Positions 27,421 to 36,104 of a stretch of DNA of 64,000 bases are shown here, in pieces. The DNA comes from G965250275 sp965250275 (GTDB lineage Bacteria; Pseudomonadota; Alphaproteobacteria; Rhodobacterales; Rhodobacteraceae), in contig OZ252297.1 in assembly GCA_965250275.1 (NCBI GenBank), positions 3,224,001 through 3,288,000 of the forward strand. Reading direction: 5' to 3'. The first letter of the stretch is position 1; each line of letters opens with the position of its first letter. Position numbers and translations under genes: made by a program. The notes under the pieces were generated by a model. The model saw only the letters and a program-made list of their open reading frames with translations, had not been told where the DNA came from and ran no database searches.

Positions 27421-28207
27421 AATCCGCCGTTTCTTTCGCGCCTGAGATTTCGTCCAGTATCTCCGTCACCGCTTCTGCCCAACCCGCAGGCCCGGGCCGT
27501 ATCGTGCGGCGGATCCGTCCGCTATCCTCTCCGGGCTGAGCTGCAATGTCAGTTCCATCTGGGTTGGCGACAATCACGCCGTAGTCGCCCAGTTGCAACA
27601 TGTTGATGTCGTTAGGCGCATCGCCCAGTACAATGGTTTTTCCGGGCGCATGATCTGCAATGAGCTCTGCAACACGATCCTCCTTCGTACCGCCATGTGA
27701 CAGCGTGATGAATCGCCCGCCCCGCTGAGCAACCAATCCCATGTCTTCAGCCGCCGACAAAAACACGGCGAAATCCTGCTCGTTGCCGTGCCAAACACCG
27801 GGTTCGCTGAACTGGCGCATTTTGGCTCGTTGCGCTGCCTCTTGCGAAAGACCGGTCAAAGCAGCGAGTTCTTTGACCGTCATGTCTCCAAATCCCAAAA
27901 AACCGGTCGGCAGATCCCTTAGCGAAGCGCGCAGTTCTTGATACCTGTGGTTTGTGCTCTCGTGCGTTCTCCCGGGTATCAGCAAACCGCAGCCGTTTTC
28001 TACGATGGCTGGCCAACCGGCAAATCCAATACTGTTTTGAATGGGTTCTACTTCCGCGGCGGTCTTGCTCGTTGCCAATACCAGCCCATGACCACGCGTT
28101 CGCAGGGTTTCGAGAACTGATGCGGCTGGCAACCACGAGTAGGTCTTGTGATCGAGCAACGTGCCATCCAGATCCGAAAAAACCAGTATCTCAGGAGCGG
28201 CCCGCAT
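27413..28207 (-). CDS. HAD-family phosphatase, mannosyl/glucosyl-3-phosphoglycerate phosphatase type
   Basis: HAD-superfamily enzyme of 264 residues that would remove the phosphate from glucosyl- (or mannosyl-) 3-phosphoglycerate. Motif I is VFSDLDGTLLDH near residue 10, motif II LATSKTAAEV near residue 44, motif III Lys in THSHGGTKEDR-like SHGGTKEDRVAEL near residue 188, and motif IV VLGDAPNDINML near residue 210. The Cof/MpgP cap type fits the length. First gene of a two-gene operon with the glycosyltransferase, giving a complete route to the solute. Confidence 0.85.
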   Translation of the reverse strand: MRAAPEILVFSDLDGTLLDHKTYSWLPAASVLETLRTRGHGLVLATSKTAAEVEPIQNSIGFAGWPAIVENGCGLLIPGRTHESTNHRYQELRASLRDLPTGFLGFGDMTVKELAALTGLSQEAAQRAKMRQFSEPGVWHGNEQDFAVFLSAAEDMGLVAQRGGRFITLSHGGTKEDRVAELIADHAPGKTIVLGDAPNDINMLQLGDYGVIVANPDGTDIAAQPGEDSGRIRRTIRPGPAGWAEAVTEILDEISGAKETADYG

Positions 28208-28743
28208 GGCACCAAGTTAGGTTAGACCGCAATCAAACGCGAATGCTTTTTCCTTTCATAATCGCACTTAGCTATTGCCCCAGCATACACTTTCGACGTC
28301 CCACAGCTCGCAAATGTGCTCCGAACCTGTCGGACCTCCGAAAGCCTGAGCGAGGCGGGCAACGTACTGATTAGGAGAGCAGCGTGAACGGCTCCAACCG
28401 ACTCCGAAGGCAACTGCCACACCTTGATCTCTCAATTGAAGATATCAACAACTAAAAATGACATCCGCCAAGGGCCCCAACCCAACGATGAGCACTTGGT
28501 TCCGATGATGAAATTTCAGTCCGCATTTCGCAATTCATCGCAGCAACAAAGCTAGAGTTGAGCCCGATATCTGGATTGGACGCGAAACAGGCATTCGCAG
28601 CAGCCCGTCAGAATGCCCGCTACTCAAGACTTTGCTGCCTTTGAGGGTAAATGACGGAATGACTGCTTACGGTTGCAGCGGTTGAGTCTGTGGCTCGATC
28701 AGTTACTCATCCGACAAGCATTGTGACACTAGCGAGCAATCCG
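28208..28743. other. Intergenic stretch with one copy of a dispersed repeat
   Basis: About 535 bases without a supported gene. It contains the divergent promoters of the phosphatase and SGNH hydrolase genes and a repeat copy at 28593-28631. Confidence 0.45.
28593..28631. repeat. Dispersed intergenic repeat, copy 1
   Basis: A 39-base element containing CGTCAGAATGCCCGCTACTC. It matches copy 2 at 29440-29478 with five mismatches. The two copies flank the SGNH hydrolase gene. Confidence 0.6.
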
Positions 28744-29355
28744 ATGGCTGAGAAGCATATTTGTCTTATGGGTGACTCAATCTTTGACAATGACGAGTAC
28801 ATTCCGGGCGAACCCGGCGTTATCGAACAGATGCGCCGCTCAATTCCAAAAAACTGGTCGGCTTACAAGGTCGCTGTAGACGGCGATTGTATTGAGGACA
28901 TCCCAAACCAGCTTCAAAAAGTGCCTGCGCACACGACGGATATTGTCGTGAGTATAGGTGGAAACGATCTCATGAAATTCCGTCATCAGCTTGCACAGGT
29001 TGCACAGGGAGCGAAACTGGAGGAACTCATCGCATCACCGCTCGCGGACTTCGAAATCGCATACGGTTGGATGTTGGATACAGTATCTGAACCGGGTCGC
29101 AGCGTAAGCGCTTGCACCATTTACACTGCCATCCCTTTCGCAGAGCCTGAGATGAGGGCTTATGCTCCGTCTGCGATTGGCGCCTTCAATGCGAAAATAC
29201 TGCGACTTGCTGAGGTTCGCGGCGTATCGGTGATCCGATTGGATGTTGAATGTGCAGATGAAGATGACTTTTCGGAAGTGTCTCCGATAGAGCCGTCCTC
29301 AAAAGGCGGGCAAAAGATAGTCAATGCGATTCTTCAGGCGATTGAACAAGGCTAG
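28744..29355 (+). CDS. SGNH/GDSL-family hydrolase
   Basis: Small esterase/lipase-type hydrolase of 203 residues. Block I is ICLMGDSIFDN (Ser about 11), block III is VVSIGGNDLMKF near residue 74, and the C-terminal Asp-xx-His expected in block V is not obvious, since the end reads IEPSSKGGQKIV. That gap makes catalytic competence uncertain. ATG at 28744 is taken because conserved residues begin directly after it; a GTG at 28690 is possible. Isolated gene, flanked on both sides by copies of the same intergenic repeat. Confidence 0.78.
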   Translation: MAEKHICLMGDSIFDNDEYIPGEPGVIEQMRRSIPKNWSAYKVAVDGDCIEDIPNQLQKVPAHTTDIVVSIGGNDLMKFRHQLAQVAQGAKLEELIASPLADFEIAYGWMLDTVSEPGRSVSACTIYTAIPFAEPEMRAYAPSAIGAFNAKILRLAEVRGVSVIRLDVECADEDDFSEVSPIEPSSKGGQKIVNAILQAIEQG

Positions 29356-29657
29356 CAGCATTGCTTGAAGAGTTCCGTTCTGGGCTGAGCAGACATTCGC
29401 GCGTGTTGCAGCATTAGATTATTCGCGCTCGTTGCGGCCATTCGCAACAGCCGGTCAGAGTGTCCGCTACGCAAGACTTAACGGTCATTTGACGCGGTAC
29501 CAGAATGAGACCCGGTAAATCGAATGCTACCAGATCAGAATCTTGGCACGGGCTGCCAGGCACTCCGGTGTCAACGTTGTATTTACCCCAAAAAGGCAGC
29601 CATTCGCTTTGGCGCGCTGGGCGCGTGTAAGTGACTATTCATACCGGGATGGCCGGA
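29356..29657. other. Gap between SGNH hydrolase and LysR gene
   Basis: About 300 bases with a repeat copy at 29440-29478 and no supported gene. Confidence 0.4.
29440..29478. repeat. Dispersed intergenic repeat, copy 2
   Basis: A 39-base element containing GGTCAGAGTGTCCGCTACGC, 847 bases from copy 1 in the same orientation, with 34 of 39 positions identical. Confidence 0.6.
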
Positions 29658-30515
29658 TCACAGGAAACTCAAGAAACTCTGTGCCAGGCGCAGATCGAGT
29701 TTGTAGTTGGGGATGACGACGCAAGTTTCGTGCCGGTGCTTTAGTTCCTTGATGGGCAGTTCGAGCAAATGGCGCGTTTTCTGAGCGCTTTGTTCCAGAA
29801 AAATGCCGACGCCCAGCCCCTCCAGAATGGCTTCTTTCATGACCGGAAACGTTGTCGTTTTGACAACTCGTTTTGGCGACAGCTTATGTGTATCAAGGGC
29901 AGAGGACACGATGCGCTGCGTCAACGATCCGGTTTCGGGAAGAAGAAGAGTTTCGGACATTATGTCCTTCAGGGAAACCTCGGCATGCCCGGCAAGCCGG
30001 TGATCCTTCAGCAAATAGAGTACATAACGCGCAGCAGCGATCTTGACCCTGTGCCAATCCTTATGCGGTGTCGGGTCTGTTACGATCGCGATGTCGGTCT
30101 GGTGAGTCTGGAGCATCTCCATTGCCTTGCTCCAATCGAAAAGAGAAAAATCGATGCTGACATCAGGGTACGCCTTTGCGTAGCGTGCGATCAGCCTTAA
30201 GGCCGGTTGTGGCGCATTGGCAATGAAGCGCAAGTGCCCTTTGGTTAACTCTGAGTAGCCGCGAAGCTTTTCCTCGGCCAAGGCGTCGAACGTGGAGTAT
30301 CTGTCGGCAAGTTCAAAGAACTCTTGCCCCGTGGTCGTCAGTTGGATGCCATGGCGGTCTCTCACTAACAGCCGCACGCCGACAATTGCCTCAAGGTTCG
30401 CGATGTGCTGCGTGACAGCAGATTGCGAAACGCCCATCGAACGGGCCGCGGCGGAAAAGCTTCCTTCGCGAACAACTTGGGCGAGTGCCTTAAAGTGGTG
30501 AGGATTGAACGCCAT
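29658..30515 (-). CDS. LysR-family transcriptional regulator
   Basis: Regulator of 285 residues. The N-terminal winged helix reads HHFKALAQVVREGSFSAAA, then RSMGVSQSAVTQHIANLE, covering residues 5-45; the rest is a periplasmic-binding-like effector domain. The ATG at 30515 is selected because AAAGGG precedes it and the helix-turn-helix begins directly after. It is divergent from the ABC importer operon, with a 15-base perfect palindrome between the two, the normal arrangement for autoregulation and operon control. Confidence 0.9.
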   Translation of the reverse strand: MAFNPHHFKALAQVVREGSFSAAARSMGVSQSAVTQHIANLEAIVGVRLLVRDRHGIQLTTTGQEFFELADRYSTFDALAEEKLRGYSELTKGHLRFIANAPQPALRLIARYAKAYPDVSIDFSLFDWSKAMEMLQTHQTDIAIVTDPTPHKDWHRVKIAAARYVLYLLKDHRLAGHAEVSLKDIMSETLLLPETGSLTQRIVSSALDTHKLSPKRVVKTTTFPVMKEAILEGLGVGIFLEQSAQKTRHLLELPIKELKHRHETCVVIPNYKLDLRLAQSFLSFL

Positions 30516-30546
30516 GTGAGCCCTTTCGTTGTGAGGTTTAAGGGGC

Positions 30547-30561
30547 ATTAGTGACACTAAT
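30547..30561. promoter_or_regulatory. LysR-type operator (T-N11-A palindrome)
   Basis: ATTAGTGACACTAAT is a perfect inverted repeat about an A, with T at 30548 and A at 30560 giving the T-N11-A box. It lies 32 bases upstream of the lysR start and 69 before the ATPase start. Confidence 0.65.
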
Positions 30562-30629
30562 ATTTCGTCACAGAATCGAGACCTCGGCTGGCTAGCGTTG
30601 TTCCTGACCCGGCTTGGCGTGAGGCTTCG

Positions 30630-31766
30630 ATGGCGCAGATTACTTTGACAGGAATATGTAAGTCCTTTGCCGACACGCAGGTGCTGAAGGGCATCGATCT
30701 GACGATACAGGCAGGGCAATTTGTAACGCTGGTTGGCCCATCAGGATGCGGCAAGTCGACATTGCTGCGCATCCTTGCGGGGTTGGACTCTGCCGATGCC
30801 GGGACCGTGGCGATCGGTGATCGGGATGTAACGGCCGTGCGTCCAGCCGATCGAAATCTCGCCATGGTGTTTCAGTCATACGCGCTCTACCCGCATCTGA
30901 CGGTGGGTGAGAACATGATGACCCCCTTGAAGCTGCGGGACCTTGCCTGGACCGGGCGGTTGCCTGGTTTGGGACCGTTGACCGCACGTGCCCAATACGC
31001 GCGGTTGCGTGGGCAGGTTCAGAAGACGGCCGAAACACTGAAAATCGAAGGGCTGCTGGACCGCAAGCCGGGGCAGTTGTCTGGCGGACAACGCCAGCGC
31101 GCCGCTCTGGGTCGCGCCATGGTACGCAATCCTGTGGCGTTCTTGATGGATGAACCCCTGTCCAACCTCGACGCTGCGTTGCGTGTGCACATGCGGGCCG
31201 AGCTCTCAGAGCTGCACCGCCGGCTGCAAACCACCTTTGTCTACGTAACCCACGATCAGGCCGAAGCTCTGACAATGTCGGACAAGATGGCCGTGATGAT
31301 GAATGGCGAAATTCTGCAGTTCGGCGCACCGGATGAGGTCTACCACGCGCCCAATTGCCTTCAGGTGGCGCGATTTGTCGGTTCTCCGGCAATCAATGTT
31401 TTACCGGGCGAGATCAACGACGCAGGCGCTCTTACAATCTCGGGCAGGACCTTTGCCACCGACACCCGCCTGCAGCGGCAGCCTGTGTCGGTCGGGCTCC
31501 GACCTGAGCATTTGAAACTGGACGCAGACGGCGCTTTTACCGGTGTCATCAGCCATCGCGAGAATCTGGGCTCCGATCTCTATCTGCATATCCGCAGCGA
31601 CGGGATCGAACAGCCGGTGATTTTGCGGACGGCGTCTGCTGTGCAGGCCGGTACTGGTCTGGGAGAGACTGTTAGATTTGCGGCCTCCGCCAGTGAAATG
31701 CTCGTTTTCGCCGCCGACGGTACGCGTTTGCACACGGCAAAGCCCAAACTTGTCGAGGTCGCCTGA
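30630..31766 (+). CDS. ABC transporter ATP-binding protein, UgpC/MalK type
   Basis: Nucleotide-binding subunit of 378 residues. Walker A GPSGCGKST near residue 38, signature LSGGQRQRAALGRAM near residue 150, Walker B FLMDEPLSNLD near residue 170 and H-loop VTHDQAEA. A C-terminal TOBE region (VSVGLRPEHLKLD) near residue 290 matches the CUT1 sugar/glycerophosphate group. An extra segment around residues 110-130 lengthens the helical domain relative to MalK. First gene of the operon; its stop overlaps the first permease start. Confidence 0.9.
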   Translation: MAQITLTGICKSFADTQVLKGIDLTIQAGQFVTLVGPSGCGKSTLLRILAGLDSADAGTVAIGDRDVTAVRPADRNLAMVFQSYALYPHLTVGENMMTPLKLRDLAWTGRLPGLGPLTARAQYARLRGQVQKTAETLKIEGLLDRKPGQLSGGQRQRAALGRAMVRNPVAFLMDEPLSNLDAALRVHMRAELSELHRRLQTTFVYVTHDQAEALTMSDKMAVMMNGEILQFGAPDEVYHAPNCLQVARFVGSPAINVLPGEINDAGALTISGRTFATDTRLQRQPVSVGLRPEHLKLDADGAFTGVISHRENLGSDLYLHIRSDGIEQPVILRTASAVQAGTGLGETVRFAASASEMLVFAADGTRLHTAKPKLVEVA

Positions 31767-32686
31767 TGCCGGGGTCTCGCGCCTATCTTTGGTTCGTTGC
31801 GCCGGCGCTGATCCTGATGTTCACGATCCTGTTGTTGCCCATCGGGATTGCAGGTGTGCTCAGTTTCACAAACTACTCGTTGGGCAACGCAGGTGCTGAA
31901 TATGTGGGTTTCGAAAACTACGAGCGCATCTTCACCAGATCCACCTACGAAAAGATGTTCGGCGCGACGTTCCGCTACGTGCTCGTTGTCGTCCCGATGA
32001 CCGTCGCACTTGGATTGGGCGCCGCCCTTTTGATCCATTCGTTGACCCGTTTCGGAGATCTGTACAAAACCATCTACTTTCTGCCGGTCATGGCGGCCCT
32101 GATTGCCATGGCGATCGTGTGGGAGTTTGCCCTGCACCCGACCATCGGGATCATCAACTCCACGCTGGAGCTGGGGTGTGGAACATGGCTTGAGACCTGG
32201 AGCTGGTTTGCCAAAGGTTGCGAGCGGACGTTCCCGCTTTGGCTGACCGACCGCGACTATGCGATCTGGACCGTTGCCTTTATCGGCGTCTGGCAGGGCT
32301 TTGGTTTCAACATGGTTCTCTATCTGGCCGGACTAACTTCAATTCCGCCATCTCTTTACGATGCAGCCGACATGGACGGTGCGCAGTCGGCATGGGAGCG
32401 TTTCAGATTGGTGACATGGCCAATGCTGGGCCCGACAACAGTTTTTGTCGTGACCATCAGCTTCATACGGTCGTTCCAGGTATTCGACACGGTCGAGGCA
32501 TTCTACCCGCAGGGCGGAGGACCATCGAAATCCGTCTACGTGATGATGTTCGCCATCTACGAAAAGGCCATCCAACAAAACCTGATGGGTATCGGGGCGG
32601 CAATCACTGTGGTCTTTCTGTGTTTCGTCATGTTCCTCACGCTGATCCAGCGATGGCTGGTTGAAAGAAGGACGCACTATTCATGA
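31766..32686 (+). CDS. ABC transporter permease, UgpA/MalF type
   Basis: Membrane subunit of 306 residues with six spans. It begins with AYLWFVAPALILMFTILLLP and carries the EAA loop LYDAADMDGAQSAWERFRLVTWP near residue 197. Overlaps the ATPase stop by one base and the next permease by four. Forms the translocation pore with the second permease. Confidence 0.9.
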   Translation: MPGSRAYLWFVAPALILMFTILLLPIGIAGVLSFTNYSLGNAGAEYVGFENYERIFTRSTYEKMFGATFRYVLVVVPMTVALGLGAALLIHSLTRFGDLYKTIYFLPVMAALIAMAIVWEFALHPTIGIINSTLELGCGTWLETWSWFAKGCERTFPLWLTDRDYAIWTVAFIGVWQGFGFNMVLYLAGLTSIPPSLYDAADMDGAQSAWERFRLVTWPMLGPTTVFVVTISFIRSFQVFDTVEAFYPQGGGPSKSVYVMMFAIYEKAIQQNLMGIGAAITVVFLCFVMFLTLIQRWLVERRTHYS

Positions 32687-33606
32687 CGGATACTGCCGCT
32701 GTACCCACGTCTTCGACACTACGGTTTTCCACGCGAGAAGCCGTCAAGCATGCGGTCCTCATCCTCGGTGCGATCATCGTATTGCTGCCGTTCTATGTGA
32801 TGGTCAGCTATTCCTTGAAGGCTCCGGCGGAAATCATGCAGCAAACCGGCGGGTTCCTGGGCAGCCAGGAACCTTTTCGCGATGACTTCTGTATCAAGCT
32901 GGGCAACGCGGTCGAAGACTGTATGGTCAATCCAATTGTCTACAACTACACCACCGCATTCGAAAAGGCGCCGTTGATCAGGTACCTGTTGAACGGCGTC
33001 ATCGTTACGGTGTCGATCTTCCTTATTCAGGTACTTGTCGCGCTGCCCTGTGCCTATGCACTGGCGAAACTTCGGTTCTGGGGAAGAGACGCCGTTTTCG
33101 GGCTGGTATTGTTTTGTTTGCTCATACCCGTCCACGCAATCGCACTGCCCCTTTACATCTTGCTGGCCAAACTCGGGCTGACGAACAGCTACGCTGCATT
33201 GATCATTCCGTGGACGATCAGCGTGTTTGGAATCTTCCTGATGCGCCAGTTCTTCATGACTGTGCCCGACGATCTGATCGACGCTGCGCGCATGGACGGG
33301 ATGGGCGAATATTCCATTGTCTGGAACGTGATGCTGCCCACCGCCATACCTGCGCTGTTGGCGTTCGGGATTTTCAGTGTGGTGGCGCATTGGAATGACT
33401 ACTTCTGGCCGCGCATCGTCATAACGGGGAACCGGGAGCTGTTCACGCCGCCCCTTGGGCTTCGGGAATTCAAGGGCGATGCCGATGGCGACAATTTCGG
33501 CCCGATGATGGCCACGGCCTGCATCATCGTGGCGCCGTTGATCGTCGCGTTTTTGCTCGCACAGCGCCGCTTTATTGAAGGGATCACGCTATCCGGAATG
33601 AAGTAG
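32683..33606 (+). CDS. ABC transporter permease, UgpE/MalG type
   Basis: Second pore subunit, 307 residues. Six spans and the EAA loop DDLIDAARMDGMGEYSIVW near residue 205. The first periplasmic loop is long and contains two Cys (DDFCIKLGNAVEDCMVN near residue 70), possibly a disulfide. Followed by a compact hairpin and then the binding-protein gene. Confidence 0.9.
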   Translation: MTDTAAVPTSSTLRFSTREAVKHAVLILGAIIVLLPFYVMVSYSLKAPAEIMQQTGGFLGSQEPFRDDFCIKLGNAVEDCMVNPIVYNYTTAFEKAPLIRYLLNGVIVTVSIFLIQVLVALPCAYALAKLRFWGRDAVFGLVLFCLLIPVHAIALPLYILLAKLGLTNSYAALIIPWTISVFGIFLMRQFFMTVPDDLIDAARMDGMGEYSIVWNVMLPTAIPALLAFGIFSVVAHWNDYFWPRIVITGNRELFTPPLGLREFKGDADGDNFGPMMATACIIVAPLIVAFLLAQRRFIEGITLSGMK

Positions 33607-33623
33607 GGCGGGTTTCCCCGCCC
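33606..33623 (+). terminator. Hairpin between permease and binding-protein genes
   Basis: GGGCGGG and CCCGCCC, seven perfect pairs with a TTTC loop, starting at the permease stop. No T-run follows; probably a transcript-stabilising or attenuating element. Confidence 0.5.
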
Positions 33624-33705
33624 AACCCCGAAATCCCAAAGGGGATGTCCACCAGGGATCTGCCAATCGCCAAACCGTCAGACCCAAAGCACTTAGGAGA
33701 GAGTA

Positions 33706-34965
33706 ATGAAAAAACTCACCACCGCAATGGCCCTAGCGCTCGCGGCCACCGCAGCAACGGCCGAAGACAAGATCGTCATCGAGTTCGCATATCCGTACAG
33801 TCACCTCTTTGACGTGACCTATGAAAAGATCCTGCCGAAGTTCTATGAGCAGCATCCCAACATCGAGGTCAAAATGCGCGCGACCTACGAATCTTATGAA
33901 GATGGAACGAACACCATCTTGCGCGAAGCCGTTGCGGGCACGTTGCCGGATGTGACCATGCAAGGTCTGAACCGTCAGGCGATCCTTGTTGAGAAAGGCA
34001 TCGCCAAGTCCTTGGAGCCCTTCATCGCGGCTGAGGCCAATTTCGCTAAGGACGGGTATCACAAGGCGATGCTCGACCTTGGGACATTCGACGGCAATGT
34101 GCACGGTCTGCCATTCTCAATCTCGCTGCCGGTTGGCTACTACAACATGGAAGTCATGGCGAAGGCGGGCTACACCGAAGAGAACCTGCCCGTCACATGG
34201 GTGGAGGTGATCGAGGCCTGTGGCAAATTGCGCGAAGCAGGCGTCGATAACCCAATGTTCTGGGGATGGAACATCACCGGGAACTGGTTCTTGCAGGCAT
34301 TAATGTGGAGTCAGGACAAACCCACCGTCATGGGCACCGACTTCACTCTGGATGAGCCAGAAGGGCTGACGGCCTTAAACACAATGAACGATCTCTTCCG
34401 TGGCTGCGAGATGCAGAACCTGGAATGGAAAGCGGCTTTGGCGTCATTCTCCGCCGGTGAAATTGGCATGATGTATTGGTCCACATCGGCCGTTGGCGCC
34501 GTCGAACGGGCAATGGGTGACTTTACGCTGGTCACCAACGAGTACCCGGGCCTGACCGAAAATGGCCCGATGGGCCTGCCTGCGGGCGGAAACTCAGCCA
34601 TGCTGGTGTCGACCTCCGAGGACCCCGCGGAGCTGGAAGCCGCTTGGGCCTGGCTGAAGTTCATCACCTCAGGTGAAGGGGCGGCCGATGTTGCCCGTAC
34701 CACCGGCTATATGCCACCGAACCAGGCGGCCAACGAGATCATTCTGGCTGATTTCTATGCGGAGAACCCTGCCAAAGCGACAGCCGTTCGTCAGCTGCCT
34801 TTGCTGCGCGAATGGCAAGCCTATCCGGGGGACAATGGTCTGGCCGCGACTCAGGTGATTTATGACGGTATCGAAGGCATCGTCACCGGCGAGTTCGAAA
34901 GCATGGAAGAATTGCAGGAAGAACTGACTGACGAGGTCCAGGACCTTCTTCCGACCGGTTCCTGA
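33706..34965 (+). CDS. ABC transporter substrate-binding protein, family 1 (UgpB-like)
   Basis: Periplasmic binding protein of 419 residues with a clear Sec signal (MKKLTTAMALALAATAATA, cleavage before EDK). The fold signature includes LPDVTMQGLNRQAILVEKG near residue 82 and LPFSISLPVGYYN near residue 133. AGGAGA precedes the ATG. Family members bind sugars or glycerol-3-phosphate compounds. The phosphodiesterase gene directly downstream argues for a glycerophosphodiester or similar phosphorylated ligand. Confidence 0.9.
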   Translation: MKKLTTAMALALAATAATAEDKIVIEFAYPYSHLFDVTYEKILPKFYEQHPNIEVKMRATYESYEDGTNTILREAVAGTLPDVTMQGLNRQAILVEKGIAKSLEPFIAAEANFAKDGYHKAMLDLGTFDGNVHGLPFSISLPVGYYNMEVMAKAGYTEENLPVTWVEVIEACGKLREAGVDNPMFWGWNITGNWFLQALMWSQDKPTVMGTDFTLDEPEGLTALNTMNDLFRGCEMQNLEWKAALASFSAGEIGMMYWSTSAVGAVERAMGDFTLVTNEYPGLTENGPMGLPAGGNSAMLVSTSEDPAELEAAWAWLKFITSGEGAADVARTTGYMPPNQAANEIILADFYAENPAKATAVRQLPLLREWQAYPGDNGLAATQVIYDGIEGIVTGEFESMEELQEELTDEVQDLLPTGS

Positions 34966-34980
34966 ACCCTTCTGGCCATC

Positions 34981-35005
34981 GCTCCGGCCCGCTGTGGGCC
35001 GGAGC
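34981..35005 (+). terminator. Hairpin after the binding-protein gene
   Basis: GCTCCGGCCC and GGGCCGGAGC form ten perfect pairs around GCTGT, immediately before the phosphodiesterase gene. It lacks a clean T-run, so it probably lowers but does not block read-through. Confidence 0.55.
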
Positions 35006-35025
35006 TCTTGCGAAAGTCAGCTCCA

Positions 35026-35850
35026 ATGAAATTCCTACAGTTCACGGATATCCACCTGACCACCCCAGGTCAGACCATCGGCGGGCGCGATCCCAATGCG
35101 AACTTTGAGCGCGCACTGGATCACGCGATGGACTTGCACTCGGATGCAACGGCGCTTTTCATTACCGGGGATCTGTCAGACTGGGGTGACGCGGCGGATT
35201 ACGATCGGCTCAAGGCGCGCATTGAGACACTCCCTCTGCCTGTGCACCTCTTGATCGGAAACCATGATGATCGCGCCACCCTGCTCGGCGTTTTCCCTGA
35301 GATGAAAGGGGAAGGCGGGTTCGTGCATCATGTCATCCCAATGCCGATTGGACACGCTGTCTTGTTGGACACATGGGCCCCCGATACCCATGCGGGGCAT
35401 TTCTGCGAGGCACGGGCCAAATGGCTCCATTCGCAACTCACCGAACTTCCGGGACCGATTTGGCTCTTCATGCACCATAACCCGGTGCCATTGGGGATAG
35501 CTCCGATGGACAAGATCATGCTGCTCGACAGCGCGAGATTTGCCGCGACGATCGCGCCCCATCGCGAAAAGATACGGCACATCTTTCATGGACATTGCCA
35601 TCTGCCGCTTTCGGGTTCGCTGCACGGCATCCCGTTTTCGGCACCTCGCGGGACCAACCATGCAGGATGGCCCGATTTTGCGGCGACCCGTTTGTTATCA
35701 TCGGCATCTCTGACGGAAGCCTATTCCGTTGTGTTCGCTTCCGAGAGTACGACAATGGTTCACATGGTCGAGTTTGGATACACCGGTGTTGTCAGAGGTG
35801 AAGGGTCACCGGAGTACGCGGACTGGGACAGATTGACGATGGTGCGGTAG
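35026..35850 (+). CDS. Class III metallophosphodiesterase (GpdQ/CpdA-like)
   Basis: Dinuclear-metal phosphodiesterase of 274 residues. The ligand motifs occur in order: FTDIHL near residue 6, ITGDLSDWG near residue 46, IGNHDD near residue 77, MHHNP near residue 147 and FHGHCHLPL near residue 187. Such enzymes cleave glycerophosphodiesters or cyclic nucleotides. ATG at 35026 is chosen since homology starts at KFLQFTDIH. Last gene of the importer operon, so the likely role is to process imported glycerophosphodiesters to glycerol-3-phosphate and an alcohol in the cytosol; a cyclic AMP role is the alternative. Confidence 0.87.
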   Translation: MKFLQFTDIHLTTPGQTIGGRDPNANFERALDHAMDLHSDATALFITGDLSDWGDAADYDRLKARIETLPLPVHLLIGNHDDRATLLGVFPEMKGEGGFVHHVIPMPIGHAVLLDTWAPDTHAGHFCEARAKWLHSQLTELPGPIWLFMHHNPVPLGIAPMDKIMLLDSARFAATIAPHREKIRHIFHGHCHLPLSGSLHGIPFSAPRGTNHAGWPDFAATRLLSSASLTEAYSVVFASESTTMVHMVEFGYTGVVRGEGSPEYADWDRLTMVR

Positions 35851-35924
35851 TTGACCGTTTCGCCTTCGGGCTAGTTGCGGCTGCGATTTGCATCTTTGGT
35901 TGGCTTCCGCTCAGGGCTCGACGC

Positions 35925-35970
35925 GGTCGTTCGCTGCTGCTCGTCAGAGTGTCCACTGCGAGGAAAAACC
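35925..35970. repeat. Dispersed intergenic repeat, diverged copy 3
   Basis: Contains TTCGCTGCTGCTCGTCAGAG followed by TGTCCACTGCG, sharing the GTCAGAGTGTCC core with copy 2. Lies between the phosphodiesterase and the CTERM protein gene. Confidence 0.45.
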
Positions 35971-36058
35971 TGCCGTCTGTTCTCTTGCCCTAAGTGACTG
36001 CAACCAGCCCGAAACGAACGTATGGTTGAGCAATAGACGCATCCGTTCAGCTAGCAAA

Positions 36059-36082
36059 AAAGGCGACCGATTGGTCGCCTTT
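36059..36082 (-). terminator. Intrinsic terminator of the CTERM-protein gene
   Basis: AAAGGCGACC and GGTCGCCTTT pair perfectly around GATT; on the minus strand the stem is followed by a run of six T. It lies 23 bases after the stop of the minus-strand gene. Confidence 0.8.
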
Positions 36083-36104
36083 CGTGTGCTTCTGAGTTTG
36101 TGCG

